Positions 27,160 through 37,175 of a DNA stretch of 64,000 bases are shown in pieces. Both the position numbers and the translations under genes were made by a program. The notes under the pieces are model-generated. The model was not told the origin of the DNA, did no database searches, and saw nothing but the letters and a program-made list of their open reading frames with translations. The stretch's first letter is position 1, and the number at the start of each line of letters is the position of its first letter. Origin of the DNA: a bacterium (GTDB lineage: Bacteria; Verrucomicrobiota; Verrucomicrobiia; Limisphaerales; J093); NCBI GenBank assembly GCA_021780105.1, contig JAJXZJ010000045.1, forward strand, positions 186,001 to 250,000. Direction: 5' to 3'.

Positions 27160-30100
27160 TCACGGACTCTCCACCGCGCGGTAGAAAATGGCCGGCAAGT
27201 CCGGCGCGTTGGTCAAGGTCAAGGCCGTGTTCGGCGCCGTCAGCGTGGCAATGGTGGTCCAGTCAACCAGGTTCGTGGACGACTGGATTGCCAGCGTGAT
27301 GCCGGCGGGGAAACTCAACACCAGGCGCACCGTGCCATCGCTCAACGGCGTGATGCCCACGATCACCGGCGGCGTCGGCGGCGTCGGCGGCGTCGGCGGC
27401 ACCACGTTCAGCGTCACGGTCGCCACGTCGCTGTAGGCGTAGCCGTCCCACGCCTTGTAAGTGAAATCGTCGGTGCCGAGGAAGCCTGGGTTGGGGAGAT
27501 ACGTGTAGTTCGTGCCGCGGCCGAAAATCCGGCCGTTTTGCGGCCCGATGAGTACCGCACAATGCAGCGCATTGCCGTCGGCATCCTGTAAGTTCAGCCC
27601 GAGGGCCGTCCGCGTGTTCTCGACCACGGTCACGGACTGGTCCTGCGCCACGGGCGGCTGGTTGGGCGGGTTCACGCTGATGTAAACGGTCGCCAGGCCG
27701 CTGTCGAGTGCGCCGTCGTTCGCTTTGAAGGTGAAGCGGTCCGGCCCGATGTAACCGTGCTTCGGCGTGTAAACCAGGTTGGGCGCGGTGCCGCTCAACG
27801 TGCCGTTCCGCGGTTCGGTGACGATGACATACGTCAGCGGGTCACCCTCCACATCGCCAGCCTGCAACACGATGTTTGTGGACGTGTTCAGGTCACACTG
27901 TATCCACGCATCCGTGGCCTGGGGGGCCGTGTTTTTGTCGGTGACGGTGATGATGACGGTCGCCGTGGCACTGTCCGCCTGACCGTCGTTGGCGCGGTAG
28001 CTGAACGAATCTGGACCGAGATAGTCGGGCACAGGAGTATAAACATAGTTCGTGCCGCTGCCTGTCAACGTGCCGTGCGTCGGCTCACTCACGACGCGCG
28101 TCTGGATCGGGTCGTCGTCCGCATCCGTCACGTCAAGCTGGATTGACCGCGGCCGGCTGACATGCGCGACGACGGTTTGATCCGACGCCACGGGCGGGTT
28201 GTTCACCGGCAGCACGTTGATGTTCACCCTGCCCGCCGGGCTGTCGAACATGCCGTCATTCGCCCGATAGGTGAAATCGTCCGGCCCGGCGTAGCCCTTC
28301 TTCGGAACGTAGGTGGCGATCGTGGGGTAGGCCCAGAGTTCGCCGTGGTCGGGTCCCTTGACCACCGTGAACGTCAGCGGCCAGCCCTGGGGATCGGTCG
28401 CCAGAAAAACGATGTCCAGTTGCGTGTTGCGGTTGAGCGTGACCGACTGATCCTGGATCGTGGGCGGCGCGGCCACGGGCTTGACCATCACCTGCACCAC
28501 GCCGGTGGCGAAGTTGCCGTGGCCGTCGGTGATGAGATAATCAAAACCGTCCAGGCCGGCAAAATTCGTGGCGGGCTGGTAAAACAAGGTGGTGTCCGGC
28601 TGGATGGCAACGGTGCCGTTGGTGGGCGAACCGACACTGAGGAGGCTGATCGTGTCGCCGTTGGGATCCATGTCGTTGGTCAGCACATCAACCACCACGG
28701 GCACGTTTTCCAACGTGATGGCCGTGTCTGGATTGGCCACTGGCGGATATTGAACCGGCGTGATGACCAGCGTCACGCGACCGATCGCCATGCCGCCCTG
28801 CCCGTCTGACACCGTGTAGGTGAAACTGTCGTCGCCGCTGAAATACTGGTTTGGCGTGTAGAGCAACTCATTCGTTCCGGCGCGCGTCACCTTGCCGTGT
28901 AACGGAAAACTGAAATCCACCAGCGTGAGCGGCAGACGCAGCGGACTGACATCGTTCGCCAGCGGCGCAATTTCCACCGGCGTTCCGCCGGGCGCAGTGA
29001 CCGCATCGTCGTTCGCCACCGGCGGCGTGTAATGGGTCAACACGGTGAACACCGCCGCCACCGTGCTCGTCAGGCCCGCCGGATCGCGAGCGGTGAAAAC
29101 CAGTTGCTCCCGGCCGATCCAATCCGGCCGCGGCGGCGTGATCTGCGCAACCCGTTCCGGACTGATGCTCACGAGCAAGTCTGTGTTGCCCGTCACCGAC
29201 CAGGTCATCTGGTCCGGGGTGTTGTCCGGGTCCGTCACGAAATGGTCCAGCTCGATCGGCTGAAACGCGCCGCCGACGGCGATGGTCTGGTCCGGAATGC
29301 CCGTGACGACGGGCGGTTGGTCCACCGCCTCCGGCGAGGGCCGCCAACCAGTGTGCTGCGGGTCGTGCTGGAAGGCCGGCCAGAACATCGTCGCCGGGTT
29401 GTTCGTCACGTCCAAATCCCAGACGTAAATGCTGTAACGCTGCTTCCGGACGGATCGCGGTTCGTCCGACGAGAAGGAAGCGTCGTCCACGGTCGTCGCC
29501 ACCACACTCAGCCGGCCGTCACCGTCGAGGTCGGCCAGGGTCGCCGGCCCGGCTTTCAACTGCGCGCCGCCGCTCGATTCTGCGATCAGGGCCGTCAGGT
29601 CCGGCCGCGGGTTCAGGTCAATCTCCTGGCCGACCGCGTTCCATGCCTTGATCCCGCCCACGATGCTGGTGTTTCCGGTGAGCACCGCGGCAAACTGTTT
29701 GCCCGGCGAGGCCATCACCACATCCGGCCAGCCGTCGCCGTCCACGTCGCCGACGACAGGATCGGATTTTACGCTTGTCGGCGTCACCGGCCCGACCGGC
29801 CAGCCACCGAGTTCAAACCCGTCGAAACGCAGGGCGTGCAGCAACTGCTGGTTCCAGTCGGCAACGATGATGTCCAGCGCGCCATCGCCATTCAAATCGG
29901 CCAGCGCCGGCGTGGAAACAAACGACTCCTGCACGAGCACCGGCCAGCCGGGCAGCACGTTGCCGCGGGCGTCGAAGACATACACGCCGCCCTGGGTGCC
30001 GGCGTTGAGCGCCCCGCGCGGGTCCGACGTGGCAACGACCACTTCATTCCCGCCATCGCCGATGACATCGCCGATGACCGGCGAGCCAAATATGTTGCCC

Positions 30101-32790
30101 TGTGTCGTCGCGCGCCAGATCGGACCCGCGGGATGATCCAGGCTGAAAGCGGAAATTTCGTTGCAGCCGGTGACGGCGACGATTTGGAGGCCGGGACCGT
30201 TGAGCAGCCGGCCGACGGCGGGAAACTGCCGCGGCGCGTCCACCGCGAGATCGCATGCTGGGAACTCCCATTTTCGCAGCAAATTGCCGGCGGTGTCATA
30301 AACGACCAGTTGGCGAAAGTCCTGACTGCCGCGCGTCACCGTGTCTTGGGAAAGACCGATCAACTCGACCTGTCCGTCACCACGGAGGTCCACCAGCACC
30401 TTGGCCAGGCCGCCGGCTTCGAGTGACACGGGCCATTGACCGCCCAGTGGCGTGCCGTCGCCATGAAACGCGAAGCATTGCGGCGGCGTCCCGGTGTCCG
30501 TGAAAATCTCCGGCTGGCCGTCGCCGTCCACGTCGCCCACCGCCGGCAGATCATAAGCCGGATCGCCGCTGCCCAGCGGCCGGGACCAGCGGAGGCGGCC
30601 ATTGCGGTCAAACACGAGCAGCCGCGACGGATTGCCATCGGCGGGCCCCGGATCCACGCGGATGATTTCCTTGCGCCCGTCGCCGTCGAGGTCGGCCACC
30701 ACCACCTGGCGCCAGTCATTCGTGGGATAATCGCCGACGACCGGCAAATACTGCGGCCAGCCGGGGCGGAGCCGCCCATCCAGGTAAATCAACCGGGAAA
30801 AGTTGGTGCCCACGGGCTGGCCTTGCGAAAACACCGTCATCCGCAGCGTGTAAAATTCGTTCGTCGCCACCGCGGTCGTGTCCCATGAGCCAAGCAATCC
30901 TTCCACCACTTCCTGGGTGCCGCCGCGAAACAGCGTGATGCCGTCGCTGGACCACGTTTGCGGCCGAGCTCCGGTTCCGTGCTCGATGGTATAAGTCAGT
31001 CCGGGACCGAACACGGTGCCCTGGATCGCGACGGGATCGCCGGCCCGAAGCACGTCGTTGTTCATCGGCGAGGCAATGTGGATGTTTTGCACGTTGACCA
31101 CGGCCCGGTCCGCCGCGGTTTGTCCCAACGTGTCATGCACGGTGAGGCGGATCGTGTATTGACCGTCGGCGAGCACGGCAGTTGAAAAGTCGGTCAACAG
31201 CACACCGTTGGTCACCGACGTCGTGCCCGTGTAAAACGCCATCCAGTTCGTCGGGTAAAGACCCGGACCGCAATCCAGCGTGTAGCCGGCGAAATTCGCG
31301 CCGGCGGCGGTGCCATAGGCATCCAGCCAGCCGTGAACCGCCGACGGCAGTTGGAGGCGGGCGTCCGGCAGCGGCGTCTTGACGGCCACGGCCTTGGCCG
31401 CGTTGATCCGGCCCGCGCCCAGCGGCTGGTCGGGGATGATCGGATCCACCGCGTTGCGCAGGATGGTTTCCACTTGCGTGTTCGTAAACTCCGGGTGACG
31501 GCTCAAAATCAACGCCGCCACGCCGGCCACGTGCGGCACGGCCATCGAGGTGCCGCTGAGCGACTGGTAACGGTTGTCGGGGATGGTGGAATAGATGCTG
31601 TCGCCCGGCGCCGCCACGGTCACTCCCGGTCCGTAATTCGAGAAGAACGCGCGCTGATCGCGGTTGTTCAGGGCGCCGACGGTGACCGATTCCGGATACG
31701 CCGCCGGATACGGCAGCCGGCTGCTTTGGCTGTTGCCCGCCGCGACGACCAGAATCAAGCCCGCCGCGTGCGCCTCGGCCACGGCCTCGGCCAGCGCCTG
31801 GCTGGGGTCCGGCTCGCCCCAGCTCGCGTTGATGATCCGCGCGCCGTTCGCGACGGCGTAATGGATTGCCGCGACGACGCCATCCACGGTGCCGTTGCCG
31901 TCCTGGTCGAACGCCTTCAGCGCCATCAGGCTCACCTGCCAGCAAACGCCCGCCACACCGAGGCCGTTGTTGCCGACGCCGCCGATGATGCCGGCGACGT
32001 GCGAACCGTGCATGTTGTCGTCCATCGGATCGCTGTCATCGTTGACGAAGTCGTAGCCGTGGACGTCGTCAATGTAGCCGTTGCCGTCGTCGTCCACGCC
32101 ATTGCCTTCCACCTCGCCCGGATTGATCCAGAGATTTGCCGCCAGATCGGGATGAAAGTAATCAATGCCCGTGTCAATCACGGCCACCTTGACCGCGCGG
32201 TCCCCGGTGGCGAGCGCCCACGCCTCCGGCGCGTGGATGTCCGCGCCCGGCGTGCCGCCGTTTTGCCCGGTGTTGTGGAAACTCCACTGGAGATCGAAGT
32301 CAAAGTCGTTCGGGACGACGGCGGTCGTCTCGCTGATGTGCAGGCGGAAGTTTGGCTCGGCGTATAGCACGTCCGGGTTCTGCCGCAACCGCGCCAGCGC
32401 GCCGGCGGCGTCGGCCGGGTTTGCCAGCTCAACGACCACCAACTGGTCGAAGACCGAATCGCGCAACGGCCGGTTTTGATTTGCCGCGGCAAGGCGACGC
32501 GAGCCGAGGCCGCGCACCGACCGGACGGTCACCCGCGAGTTTGCCAGCACGTCCGCACGCCGTGCCAGCGTGACACCGGTGCGAAACCGCACCAGCAACT
32601 GGCCGGGCACCGGCGGCAATTTCACCGGCGGCGGAGCGGGAACATCGTTGGTGGCGACGGGCACAGCCGGGGAGTGGCTGGCCAAACCGGCAAAGAGGGT
32701 TTCCCCCATGAGGGCCGCCGCCAGCCAACACGCCAGCACAACCGCGCATCGCGACCACAGGACAGGACGGCTCTCACTCCGGAACTGCAC
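27160..32790 (-). CDS. Giant secreted subtilase (S8) with FG-GAP and cadherin/Ig-like repeats
   Basis: 1876 residues. Layout: signal peptide (about 1-35), an inhibitor-like propeptide (about 60-150, GQLLVRFRTGVTL ... NPDVLYAEPNF), and the subtilisin domain with Asp206 (VAVIDTGID), His261 (MHGSHVAGI), Asn353 (AAGNS) and Ser415 (SGTSMAVPH). FG-GAP/VCBS-like repeats (about 690-1130) follow, rich in DLDGDGRKEII-type calcium loops. About seven cadherin/Ig-like repeats of ~90 residues (about 1170-1790) share PPVA..., ND..., Y.P...Y.G.D.F.Y...DG. Next come a PPT-repeat linker and a C-terminal domain (LVLSFPAGITLAIQSSTNLVDW ... IFYRAVESP). This is an exported protease with adhesion modules, probably cell-surface bound or released for polymer or protein breakdown. 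All catalytic residues are intact. Confidence 0.9.
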   Translation of the reverse strand: MQFRSESRPVLWSRCAVVLACWLAAALMGETLFAGLASHSPAVPVATNDVPAPPPVKLPPVPGQLLVRFRTGVTLARRADVLANSRVTVRSVRGLGSRRLAAANQNRPLRDSVFDQLVVVELANPADAAGALARLRQNPDVLYAEPNFRLHISETTAVVPNDFDFDLQWSFHNTGQNGGTPGADIHAPEAWALATGDRAVKVAVIDTGIDYFHPDLAANLWINPGEVEGNGVDDDGNGYIDDVHGYDFVNDDSDPMDDNMHGSHVAGIIGGVGNNGLGVAGVCWQVSLMALKAFDQDGNGTVDGVVAAIHYAVANGARIINASWGEPDPSQALAEAVAEAHAAGLILVVAAGNSQSSRLPYPAAYPESVTVGALNNRDQRAFFSNYGPGVTVAAPGDSIYSTIPDNRYQSLSGTSMAVPHVAGVAALILSRHPEFTNTQVETILRNAVDPIIPDQPLGAGRINAAKAVAVKTPLPDARLQLPSAVHGWLDAYGTAAGANFAGYTLDCGPGLYPTNWMAFYTGTTSVTNGVLLTDFSTAVLADGQYTIRLTVHDTLGQTAADRAVVNVQNIHIASPMNNDVLRAGDPVAIQGTVFGPGLTYTIEHGTGARPQTWSSDGITLFRGGTQEVVEGLLGSWDTTAVATNEFYTLRMTVFSQGQPVGTNFSRLIYLDGRLRPGWPQYLPVVGDYPTNDWRQVVVADLDGDGRKEIIRVDPGPADGNPSRLLVFDRNGRLRWSRPLGSGDPAYDLPAVGDVDGDGQPEIFTDTGTPPQCFAFHGDGTPLGGQWPVSLEAGGLAKVLVDLRGDGQVELIGLSQDTVTRGSQDFRQLVVYDTAGNLLRKWEFPACDLAVDAPRQFPAVGRLLNGPGLQIVAVTGCNEISAFSLDHPAGPIWRATTQGNIFGSPVIGDVIGDGGNEVVVATSDPRGALNAGTQGGVYVFDARGNVLPGWPVLVQESFVSTPALADLNGDGALDIIVADWNQQLLHALRFDGFELGGWPVGPVTPTSVKSDPVVGDVDGDGWPDVVMASPGKQFAAVLTGNTSIVGGIKAWNAVGQEIDLNPRPDLTALIAESSGGAQLKAGPATLADLDGDGRLSVVATTVDDASFSSDEPRSVRKQRYSIYVWDLDVTNNPATMFWPAFQHDPQHTGWRPSPEAVDQPPVVTGIPDQTIAVGGAFQPIELDHFVTDPDNTPDQMTWSVTGNTDLLVSISPERVAQITPPRPDWIGREQLVFTARDPAGLTSTVAAVFTVLTHYTPPVANDDAVTAPGGTPVEIAPLANDVSPLRLPLTLVDFSFPLHGKVTRAGTNELLYTPNQYFSGDDSFTYTVSDGQGGMAIGRVTLVITPVQYPPVANPDTAITLENVPVVVDVLTNDMDPNGDTISLLSVGSPTNGTVAIQPDTTLFYQPATNFAGLDGFDYLITDGHGNFATGVVQVMVKPVAAPPTIQDQSVTLNRNTQLDIVFLATDPQGWPLTFTVVKGPDHGELWAYPTIATYVPKKGYAGPDDFTYRANDGMFDSPAGRVNINVLPVNNPPVASDQTVVAHVSRPRSIQLDVTDADDDPIQTRVVSEPTHGTLTGSGTNYVYTPVPDYLGPDSFSYRANDGQADSATATVIITVTDKNTAPQATDAWIQCDLNTSTNIVLQAGDVEGDPLTYVIVTEPRNGTLSGTAPNLVYTPKHGYIGPDRFTFKANDGALDSGLATVYISVNPPNQPPVAQDQSVTVVENTRTALGLNLQDADGNALHCAVLIGPQNGRIFGRGTNYTYLPNPGFLGTDDFTYKAWDGYAYSDVATVTLNVVPPTPPTPPTPPVIVGITPLSDGTVRLVLSFPAGITLAIQSSTNLVDWTTIATLTAPNTALTLTNAPDLPAIFYRAVESP
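27371..27400. repeat. 9-bp tandem repeat encoding a PPT linker
   Basis: Three and a third copies of GGCGTCGGC in the subtilase gene. On the coding strand they encode a Pro-Pro-Thr repeat between the last Ig-like repeat and the C-terminal domain. It is prone to length change by slippage without loss of frame. Confidence 0.8.
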
Positions 32791-32843
32791 AATTGGAATC
32801 TAGCCGGGAACGCCCACCGCGCAATGCGATTCGGGCCGCCGCG

Positions 32844-34463
32844 CTACCGCTTCGGCTTCTGGTTGCGCACGAACCAGGAGCGCAGCAACCGCTCACGATC
32901 CGTCGGTGTCGCCGCCGGCTGCGTGTCGTTGCGGTCCCCGCCAACCTCCACGCTCCAGCCCTGCCACTCGCGGAACGCGTGGTAGCTCCAGTCCCAGCCG
33001 TGTTCCTCGCAAATCTCAATCACGTCCGCCAGATAGCGGCAGGCGCTGTCGCCAGGCGCCCAGCGGATCGCGCTGAATTCGCCGACGTAGATGTGGACGT
33101 TCCACGCGCGCTGGAACTCAATCACCGGCCGCAGGGTTTCTTCCAACGCGTGCTTGTCCCAATACTTCCCGTCAATTTCTCCCGGATACCGGAACGTGCG
33201 CGCGGTGTTCCGGAAGACACCCTGATGCGTGAATGCGATCGGCTCATACATGTGAACGCTGTAAACCACGTTCGACACCGCCAGCGGCGTGAAATCCGCC
33301 AGGCTCGACGGTCCGCCCCACGGCGGCGCCTCGACGATGATCGCCCGCGTTGGATCAATGGCGCGAATCGCCCGCGCCGCGCGCTCGGCCAGGTCATGCC
33401 AGTCATCGCAGCCTTCCTCGACAAACTCCTCAACCGGCTCGTTCGCGAGGTCGTAACCCCAGATCGCCTTGTCGCCGCGGTAACGCGTGGCCAGCCGCCG
33501 CCACACGTCCACAAACTTGTCCTGCACGCGCCGGTCCGTGAACAGCCGGCCATCCGCGCCGAAGTAGCCGCCGTCCGTGCCCTTGCCGCCGGGCGGCGAA
33601 TGCAAATCCAACGCCACGAGCAGGCCGTCGCGCTCGCATTCCGGCAACGCGGCGTCAAGCCGTTGCAGCTCGCCGTCCAGCCACGCATCGTAATCGTCGA
33701 GCGATTCCGCCGCGCCGGGACGCGCCGGGCGGACAAGCTGCCAGCGAATCAGGTTCGCATTCCAATCGCGCCCCAGCACGCGCAGGCTGGCGGCGTCAAT
33801 CTGCGGCGACACCATCGCGCCGCGCAGCCGCGGCAGGTTGTGTCCCTTGAAAACCGGCCCGGCCCGCGGCGACGGCTTGAGCGGCGACGGCGGTTTGACC
33901 ACGGTGAATTTCACGTCGTCAAACCACACCCGGCCGGTCACGAGTTCGAGGCCAAGGCAAAGCGTCACCGCAGTGGCGTTCGTCGGCACGCGGACGGAGA
34001 AGGCGGCGCGGCGCCAGTCGAAAGAACCGGTTTCGATGGGTGCTTGCGGCCAAAGCCTGCGGTCCGGCGTTTCCAAGGCGAGCATGAACTTGACCCCGTT
34101 CCACGCGTTCGGTTTGTCGCTGACGCCCTCAGCCCGCAGCATCGCCGTGCCACGGACCGTGCAGCCGCGCCACAACGCGACAGGCAGTTTTCTCTGGATA
34201 ACCGCCGTCTGCCCCGGCGCGCTGACGGTAATCGCCACGGCATGTTCGCTTTGAAAGCCCGTGGCGAGTTGGGCCGAGCCGGTCCAATCCGCCAGCGGAC
34301 TGGCGCCTTCGAAATCGTCTTGGAACAAGACCTGGCCGCACGCGGGGGGTGGCGTGACTGGCGAATCGGCCGCGCGCACAGCAGGCAAGTCCGCCAGCAG
34401 CAAGGCGGCAAGGATGAGGATTGAAAACCACCACCGGCAGGAAACTTGCGCGGTCACGTTCAT
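32844..34463 (-). CDS. Secreted glycoside hydrolase, GH5-like, with N-terminal carbohydrate-binding-like domain
   Basis: 539 residues. A signal peptide (about 1-31, ending AVRA) is followed by a beta-sandwich-like region (about 40-190, FQDDFEGASPLADW ... GRVWFDDVKFTVV) typical of carbohydrate-binding modules. The TIM-barrel catalytic domain starts near residue 205 (KGHNLPRLRGAMVS). GH5 signatures are DLANEP with the acid/base Glu near 341, YSVHMYEPIAFTHQG, and YVGEFSAIRW with the nucleophile Glu near 461. The substrate is a beta-linked glucan, mannan or similar; subfamily cannot be set by eye. It sits between gyrA and the subtilase on the same strand, 53 nt from each. Confidence 0.85.
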   Translation of the reverse strand: MNVTAQVSCRWWFSILILAALLLADLPAVRAADSPVTPPPACGQVLFQDDFEGASPLADWTGSAQLATGFQSEHAVAITVSAPGQTAVIQRKLPVALWRGCTVRGTAMLRAEGVSDKPNAWNGVKFMLALETPDRRLWPQAPIETGSFDWRRAAFSVRVPTNATAVTLCLGLELVTGRVWFDDVKFTVVKPPSPLKPSPRAGPVFKGHNLPRLRGAMVSPQIDAASLRVLGRDWNANLIRWQLVRPARPGAAESLDDYDAWLDGELQRLDAALPECERDGLLVALDLHSPPGGKGTDGGYFGADGRLFTDRRVQDKFVDVWRRLATRYRGDKAIWGYDLANEPVEEFVEEGCDDWHDLAERAARAIRAIDPTRAIIVEAPPWGGPSSLADFTPLAVSNVVYSVHMYEPIAFTHQGVFRNTARTFRYPGEIDGKYWDKHALEETLRPVIEFQRAWNVHIYVGEFSAIRWAPGDSACRYLADVIEICEEHGWDWSYHAFREWQGWSVEVGGDRNDTQPAATPTDRERLLRSWFVRNQKPKR

Positions 34464-34515
34464 GCGTCAGTTCTAGCCGGCCGGGGGACGCTGACAAGCC
34501 GCGGCTGCGCCAGCC

Positions 34516-37167
34516 TCAAGCCGAGGCCGGTGGCGTTGCCGGCGCGGCGGCCTCGTCGTCATCGCGTTCTTCGCTGATGACCGGCGCGATGGCCTGCAGG
34601 CGGTCGTTCGCTTCAAGTTCGATGAGTTTCACGCCTTGCGTGTTGCGGCCAATTTCGCGGATGCCTTGGACGGCGATGCGGACCATCTGGCCGCCGGCGG
34701 TAAGCAACATGATCTCGTCGTTGCCGTGGACCGTGAGCGCACCCACCACGTTGCCGGTCTTCTCCGTGGTTTTCATCGTGATGATGCCTTTGCCGGCGCG
34801 CGACTGGCTGCGGTATTCCTCGAAGACAGTGCGCTTGCCGACGCCGTTTTCGCCGGCGACGAGCAGCGTGGCATTCGGGTCCACGACCGCCAGCGCGACG
34901 ACGGCGTCGTGCGAGTCGAGGGCAATGCCCCGGACGCCGGCGGCGGGCCGGCCCATGGGGCGCACGTCCTCCTCGGAGAACCGGATGCTCATGCCTTCGC
35001 GGGTGATGAGCACCACCTCGTCGTGGCCGTTGGTGAGCTTGACATCAATCAGCGTGTCGCCCGGTTCGATGCCGATGGCGATGATGCCGCCGCGGCGGAC
35101 ATTGCCGAACTCGGCGAGGGCGGTTTTCTTCACCGTGCCCTGCTGGGTGGCGAAAAGGACAAAGGCGGGCTGCTGCCAGGTGACGTCCTCCTTGTTTGGC
35201 TCCAGTTTGCTTTCCACGCGGATGAGCGCGGCGACCTTCTCGCCCGCCTGGAGTTCGAGGAGGTTGGCAATGCTGCGGCCTTTCGCGGCCCGGCCCATGT
35301 CCGGGATTTCATGGACGCGCTCGACATAGACGCGGCCGGTGTTCGTAAAGAACATCAGGTAATCGTGGGTGCTGGCGGTGAAGAGGTGTTCGATGAAATC
35401 GTTTTCCTCCTCGGTCGCGCCTTCGCGCGTGGCCATGCCGATGACCCCCTTGCCACCGCGGCGTTGCGAGCGGTAGGAGGAGACATTTGTGCGCTTGATC
35501 AGGCCGTTGTAGGTCATCGTGATGATGACGCCCTCGTTCGCGATCAAATCCTCGATGGCGATTTCGCCCTCGTCGGGCACCAACTCGGTCAGGCGCGCGG
35601 TGGCGTGTTTTTCTTTGAGGGCGAGCAGCTCGGTCTTGATGATCGCGAGCACGCGCGCTTCCTTGGCCAGAATGTCCAGCAGGTCTTCGATCACCTTCAG
35701 CAGCGCCTTGTATTCGGCGTCCACCTTCTCGATCTCCAGCCCGGTCAACTGGTAGAGGCGCAGTTCAAGGATGGCATCCACCTGGCGCTCGGTCAGCGCG
35801 TAGCGGCCATTGACAAGACGCGCCTCGCTGCGAACGCGAATGCCCCAGTGTTCGACCACGGCGCGCGTCCACTCGAAGGCGAGCAGTTTCACGCGGGCCT
35901 CGTCGCGCGTCTTGGAGCTGCGGATAATGCGGATGAATTCATCCAGATTGGCCAGCGCGACGAGATAACCTTCCAGAATTTCAGCCCGCTCCTCCGCCTT
36001 GCCGAGTTGGAAACGGGTCCGGCGAAGGACAACCTCGCGGCGATGCTCGATGTAACACCCGATGAGTTCCTTGAGGTTGAGCGTCTTGGGCTTGCCGTGA
36101 TCAATGGCCAGCGCGTTGACGGCGAAGCTCGTTTCCAGCGAGGTGTGCTGGTAGAGGTTGTTGATCACCACCTTCGGAACCGCATCGCGCTTGATCTCGA
36201 TGACCACGCGCGTGTTTTCATCCGACTCGTCGCGAACGGCGGTGATGTCCTTGAACTCCTTGACCTCACCCTCGTTGACGAGCGCGGCAACGCGGCTGAC
36301 CAGTTCCGCGCGGTTGACGTTGTAAGGAATCTCCGTGATGACGATCTGCTCACGTCCGCCCTTGAGCTGCTCGACACCGACCTTGCCGCGGATCTTCACG
36401 CTGCCGCGGCCGGTGGTGAAATACTGTTTGATGCCCTCCAACCCGCACACCATGCACCCGGTGGGAAAGTCCGGTCCCTTGATGTGCTTCATCAATTGCG
36501 GGATTGTGATTTCCGGGTGGTCAATCTGCGCGCAAACCCCGTCAATCACCTCGCCGAGGTTGTGCGGCGCCATGTTCGTGGCCATGCCCACGGCAATGCC
36601 GGTGCCGCCGTTGACAAGGAGGTTGGGAAAGGCGGCCGGAAACACCGTGGGTTCCGTGCGCGTCTCGTCGTAGTTAGGCACGAAGTCCACCGTGTCCTTG
36701 TCCATGTCCTCCATGAGCACCGCGCCCAGCGGAGAAAGGCGGGCCTCGGTGTAACGCATGGCGGCGGGGGGATCGTCCTCGACCGAGCCGAAATTCCCCT
36801 GCCCGTCCACCAGCACTTCACGCATGGCCCACGGCTGGGCCATGTGAACCAAGGTGGGATAGATGGCCTGGTCGCCGTGAGGATGGTAATTGCCCATCGC
36901 CTCGCCAACAATCTTGGCGCACTTGATGTGCTTGCGATTGGGCAGCACGCCCAGCTCGTTCATCGCGAATAGCAGACGACGCTGGGAAGGCTTCAACCCG
37001 TCGCGCACGTCCGGCAGCGCGCGTGAAATGATCACCGACATCGAGTAGTCGAGGAACGAGTTCTTGATCTCGTCGGCGACATTGATTTTCTCGACCTTTT
37101 CGTTGGCGGCGAACAAGGGCGTGGTGTCCGGCGGCAGTTGCGGCGATTGAGAGGGTTCGTCAGGCAT
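34516..37167 (-). CDS. gyrA: DNA gyrase subunit A
   Basis: 883 residues from the ATG at 37167 (a TTG at 37179 would add four). It forms the breakage-reunion part of gyrase. Visible are RALPDVRDGLKPSQRRLLFAM, the catalytic Tyr in AAMRYTEARL, and the GyrA-box QRRGGKG in the C-terminal beta-pinwheel, which identifies it as GyrA and not ParC. In the quinolone-binding segment the E. coli GDSAVYD is replaced by GDQAIYP, so the usual Ser83 and Asp87 positions carry Gln and Pro. The C-terminus has an acidic tail (EERDDDEAAAP). It lies 8 nt after the PIN toxin gene, so its expression may be coupled to that module. Confidence 0.96.
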   Translation of the reverse strand: MPDEPSQSPQLPPDTTPLFAANEKVEKINVADEIKNSFLDYSMSVIISRALPDVRDGLKPSQRRLLFAMNELGVLPNRKHIKCAKIVGEAMGNYHPHGDQAIYPTLVHMAQPWAMREVLVDGQGNFGSVEDDPPAAMRYTEARLSPLGAVLMEDMDKDTVDFVPNYDETRTEPTVFPAAFPNLLVNGGTGIAVGMATNMAPHNLGEVIDGVCAQIDHPEITIPQLMKHIKGPDFPTGCMVCGLEGIKQYFTTGRGSVKIRGKVGVEQLKGGREQIVITEIPYNVNRAELVSRVAALVNEGEVKEFKDITAVRDESDENTRVVIEIKRDAVPKVVINNLYQHTSLETSFAVNALAIDHGKPKTLNLKELIGCYIEHRREVVLRRTRFQLGKAEERAEILEGYLVALANLDEFIRIIRSSKTRDEARVKLLAFEWTRAVVEHWGIRVRSEARLVNGRYALTERQVDAILELRLYQLTGLEIEKVDAEYKALLKVIEDLLDILAKEARVLAIIKTELLALKEKHATARLTELVPDEGEIAIEDLIANEGVIITMTYNGLIKRTNVSSYRSQRRGGKGVIGMATREGATEEENDFIEHLFTASTHDYLMFFTNTGRVYVERVHEIPDMGRAAKGRSIANLLELQAGEKVAALIRVESKLEPNKEDVTWQQPAFVLFATQQGTVKKTALAEFGNVRRGGIIAIGIEPGDTLIDVKLTNGHDEVVLITREGMSIRFSEEDVRPMGRPAAGVRGIALDSHDAVVALAVVDPNATLLVAGENGVGKRTVFEEYRSQSRAGKGIITMKTTEKTGNVVGALTVHGNDEIMLLTAGGQMVRIAVQGIREIGRNTQGVKLIELEANDRLQAIAPVISEERDDDEAAAPATPPASA

Positions 37168-37175
37168 GGAAAAAA

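Noticed and set aside
27371-27400. Short regular repeat, checked as a CRISPR or VNTR locus
   Set aside because: It is a coding 9-bp repeat for a Pro-Pro-Thr linker with no spacers.
34636-36972. 778-codon open frame on the plus strand opposite gyrA
   Set aside because: It lies entirely opposite gyrA, has low-complexity Ala/Asp/His/Val-rich translation and no family similarity. Long antisense frames are expected at this GC content.
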